A DNA stretch of 64,000 bases from Sorangium sp051521495. Its GTDB lineage: Bacteria > Myxococcota_A > Polyangia > Polyangiales > Polyangiaceae. Positions within the stretch are counted from its first letter, which is position 1; the number at the start of each line of letters is the position of its first letter. The notes under the pieces are model-generated. The model made no database searches. It saw only the letters and a list, made by a program, of their open reading frames with translations, and had not been told where the DNA came from. The stretch covers positions 3,286,001-3,350,000 of the forward strand of contig NZ_CP150355.1 in NCBI RefSeq assembly GCF_051521495.1. Direction: 5' to 3'. This document shows, one piece after another, positions 62,885 to 64,000 of the stretch. The translations under genes and the position numbers were made by a program.

Positions 62885-64000
62885 GTGGATCCGGAGCACC
62901 GTTGCAGCTGGGATGACCAGGGGGCGCGCCTCCTCGTATGCGCGTCCTCGCCGCTGCCGCGCGGGGCCTCGCCGGAGGACGGCCGCGGTGACAGGGAGCA
63001 GGCCGAGGGCGAGCTGCGGCTGAAGGCGGCGCTCCTGGATCGGCTGGGCGAGGCGGCCCTCGCATGGGAGCTCGGCGGCGCGGGGGCGATCGTGTACTTC
63101 GGCGCCGGGGCCGAGCAGCTCTACGGCTTCGCGGCGCGCGACGCCCTCGGGCGGTCGATCCACGATTTCCTGCGCACCTCGCCGCCGGCGCCGCTCGCGC
63201 AGATCGAGGCGGCGCTCACGCGCGACGGCCTCTGGGAGGGCGAGCTCCGGCGCACGACCCGCGACGGCCGGGAGATCCTGGTGGAGAGCCGCCTGCGGCT
63301 CGTGGAGGAGGTGGAGCGCCGGCGGCTCGTCCTGGAGACGGGGCGCGAGATCACCGCGCGGCGGCGCACCGAGGAGTCCCTGCGCGACAGCGAGGCGCGC
63401 TTCCGCAACATGGCCGATCACTCGCCGGTCATGGTCTGGGTCACAGACACCGACGGCGCCTGCACGTACGCGAGCCGGGGCTGGCTGGACTTCTCGGGCC
63501 AGACCGGGTCGACGGTCCTCGGAAGCGGCTGGATCGAGGCGGTGCACCCCGAGGACCGGTCGATGGCCCTGGAGACGTTCCTGCGGACCAACGAGCGCCG
63601 CGAGGCCTACAGGTTGGATTTCCGCGTACGCCGCCGCGACGGCGTGTACCGCTGGTGCATCGACTCGGCCGCGCCGCGGTTCGGCCCCGGCGGCGAGTTC
63701 CTCGGCTACATCGGCTCGATCACCGACATCACCGAGCGCAAAGAGGCGGAGCTGAAGCTGCAGGAGCGGGAGGAGGGGCTGCGCCGCGCCATCATGGAGA
63801 CCCCGTTCCCCATCATGATCCACGCCGAGGACGGGCAGATCGTCCGCATCAACCGCGCGTGGACGGAGATCACCGGGTACACCCACGAGCAGATCCCCAC
63901 GATCGCGGTGTGGATCGACAAGGCGTATGGGGCGAGGGGCGCTGCCGTCCGCGCCAAGGTGGCATCCCTGTTCGATCTGGAGGGAGCCTCGGACGAGAAC
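62885..64000 (+). CDS. Multi-PAS sensor protein, probably a histidine kinase, cut by the window edge
   Basis: The visible 372 residues hold three PAS modules. The first is near 60-135 (GAIVYFGAGAEQLYGFAARD). A typical PAS_3/PAC is at about 170-295 (FRNMADHSPVMVWVTDTDGA, VHPEDR, RRRDGVYRWCIDSAAPRF, GYIGSITDITERKEAE). A third begins near 310 (PIMIHAEDGQIVRINRAWTE). The frame stays open to the last base. The GTG at 62885 is the only reasonable start before the first PAS. The rest probably encodes a histidine kinase core or a GGDEF domain, but this is not visible. It has no membrane segment so far, so it should sense in the cytoplasm. The 206-base gap before it holds nothing recognised. Confidence 0.8.
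   Translation, partial: MDPEHRCSWDDQGARLLVCASSPLPRGASPEDGRGDREQAEGELRLKAALLDRLGEAALAWELGGAGAIVYFGAGAEQLYGFAARDALGRSIHDFLRTSPPAPLAQIEAALTRDGLWEGELRRTTRDGREILVESRLRLVEEVERRRLVLETGREITARRRTEESLRDSEARFRNMADHSPVMVWVTDTDGACTYASRGWLDFSGQTGSTVLGSGWIEAVHPEDRSMALETFLRTNERREAYRLDFRVRRRDGVYRWCIDSAAPRFGPGGEFLGYIGSITDITERKEAELKLQEREEGLRRAIMETPFPIMIHAEDGQIVRINRAWTEITGYTHEQIPTIAVWIDKAYGARGAAVRAKVASLFDLEGASDEN

Overview
The window is GC-rich, densely coded DNA. Its gene content suggests a large-genome soil myxobacterium, with Sorangium/Polyangiaceae the best guess. This is an inference from Hanks-type kinases fused to ATPases or membrane tails, several ECF sigma factors each with a membrane partner, a VgrG cluster rich in DUF2169 and pentapeptide-repeat proteins, and many secreted lipoproteins. 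No rRNA, tRNA, CRISPR array or intact insertion sequence was seen.

Layout. (1) 1-5.4 kb, minus strand: a PP2C phosphatase, a divergent kinase, a nicotinamidase-like cysteine hydrolase, a TerY-like VWA protein and a staphylococcal-nuclease-like protein. The phosphatase/kinase/VWA set is a TerY-P-type triad. (2) 5.7-11 kb: small regulator/oxidoreductase units (AraC+SDR; LysR/DoxX/RutE-like) among at least three gene remnants. (3) 11.0-11.8 kb: an NrtR-type Nudix/winged-helix regulator of NAD metabolism. Its promoter carries two 15-bp GTGT-N7-ACAC sites 23 bp apart, 2 bp from a TTGACA box. The same arrangement lies upstream of the TerY-P operon, so I infer that one NAD-related regulator controls both. 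(4) 11.8-18.8 kb: an L,D-transpeptidase-like lipoprotein, a six-cysteine secreted mini-protein next to an ECF sigma factor and a membrane protein, a GFA enzyme, an unusual DyP-like protein and a patatin. (5) 19.4-30.2 kb, minus strand: a type VI secretion spike/cargo cluster with VgrG, a PAAR-like DUF4150, DUF3540, two DUF2169-pentapeptide proteins, another pentapeptide protein, a hypothetical and a thioredoxin. No core tss genes are present. (6) 30.5-32.1 kb: a small putative RiPP precursor followed by a radical SAM/SPASM enzyme.

(7) 32-40 kb: a class 3 lipase, two hypotheticals, a large secreted lipoprotein with a CxxCH motif, and a tightly overlapping barrel / ECF sigma / membrane-partner operon. 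(8) 40.3-46.9 kb: a solute-binding/STAS fusion sensor and a 1321-residue kinase/degenerate cyclase/ATPase. (9) 47-62.7 kb: the ammonium transporter amtB and an alpha-glucan/trehalose block (malQ, glgX, treY, treZ, then a TrmO-like protein), interrupted by a Ser/Thr kinase and an HxlR regulator divergent from a DHFR-like reductase. MalQ and GlgX remodel glycogen, and TreY and TreZ convert glucan ends to trehalose. (10) The right edge cuts a multi-PAS sensor protein.

The strongest candidates for new biology are the NrtR-linked TerY-P/nicotinamidase/nuclease operon and the radical-SAM RiPP locus. Family calls come from motifs read by eye. No database search was run.
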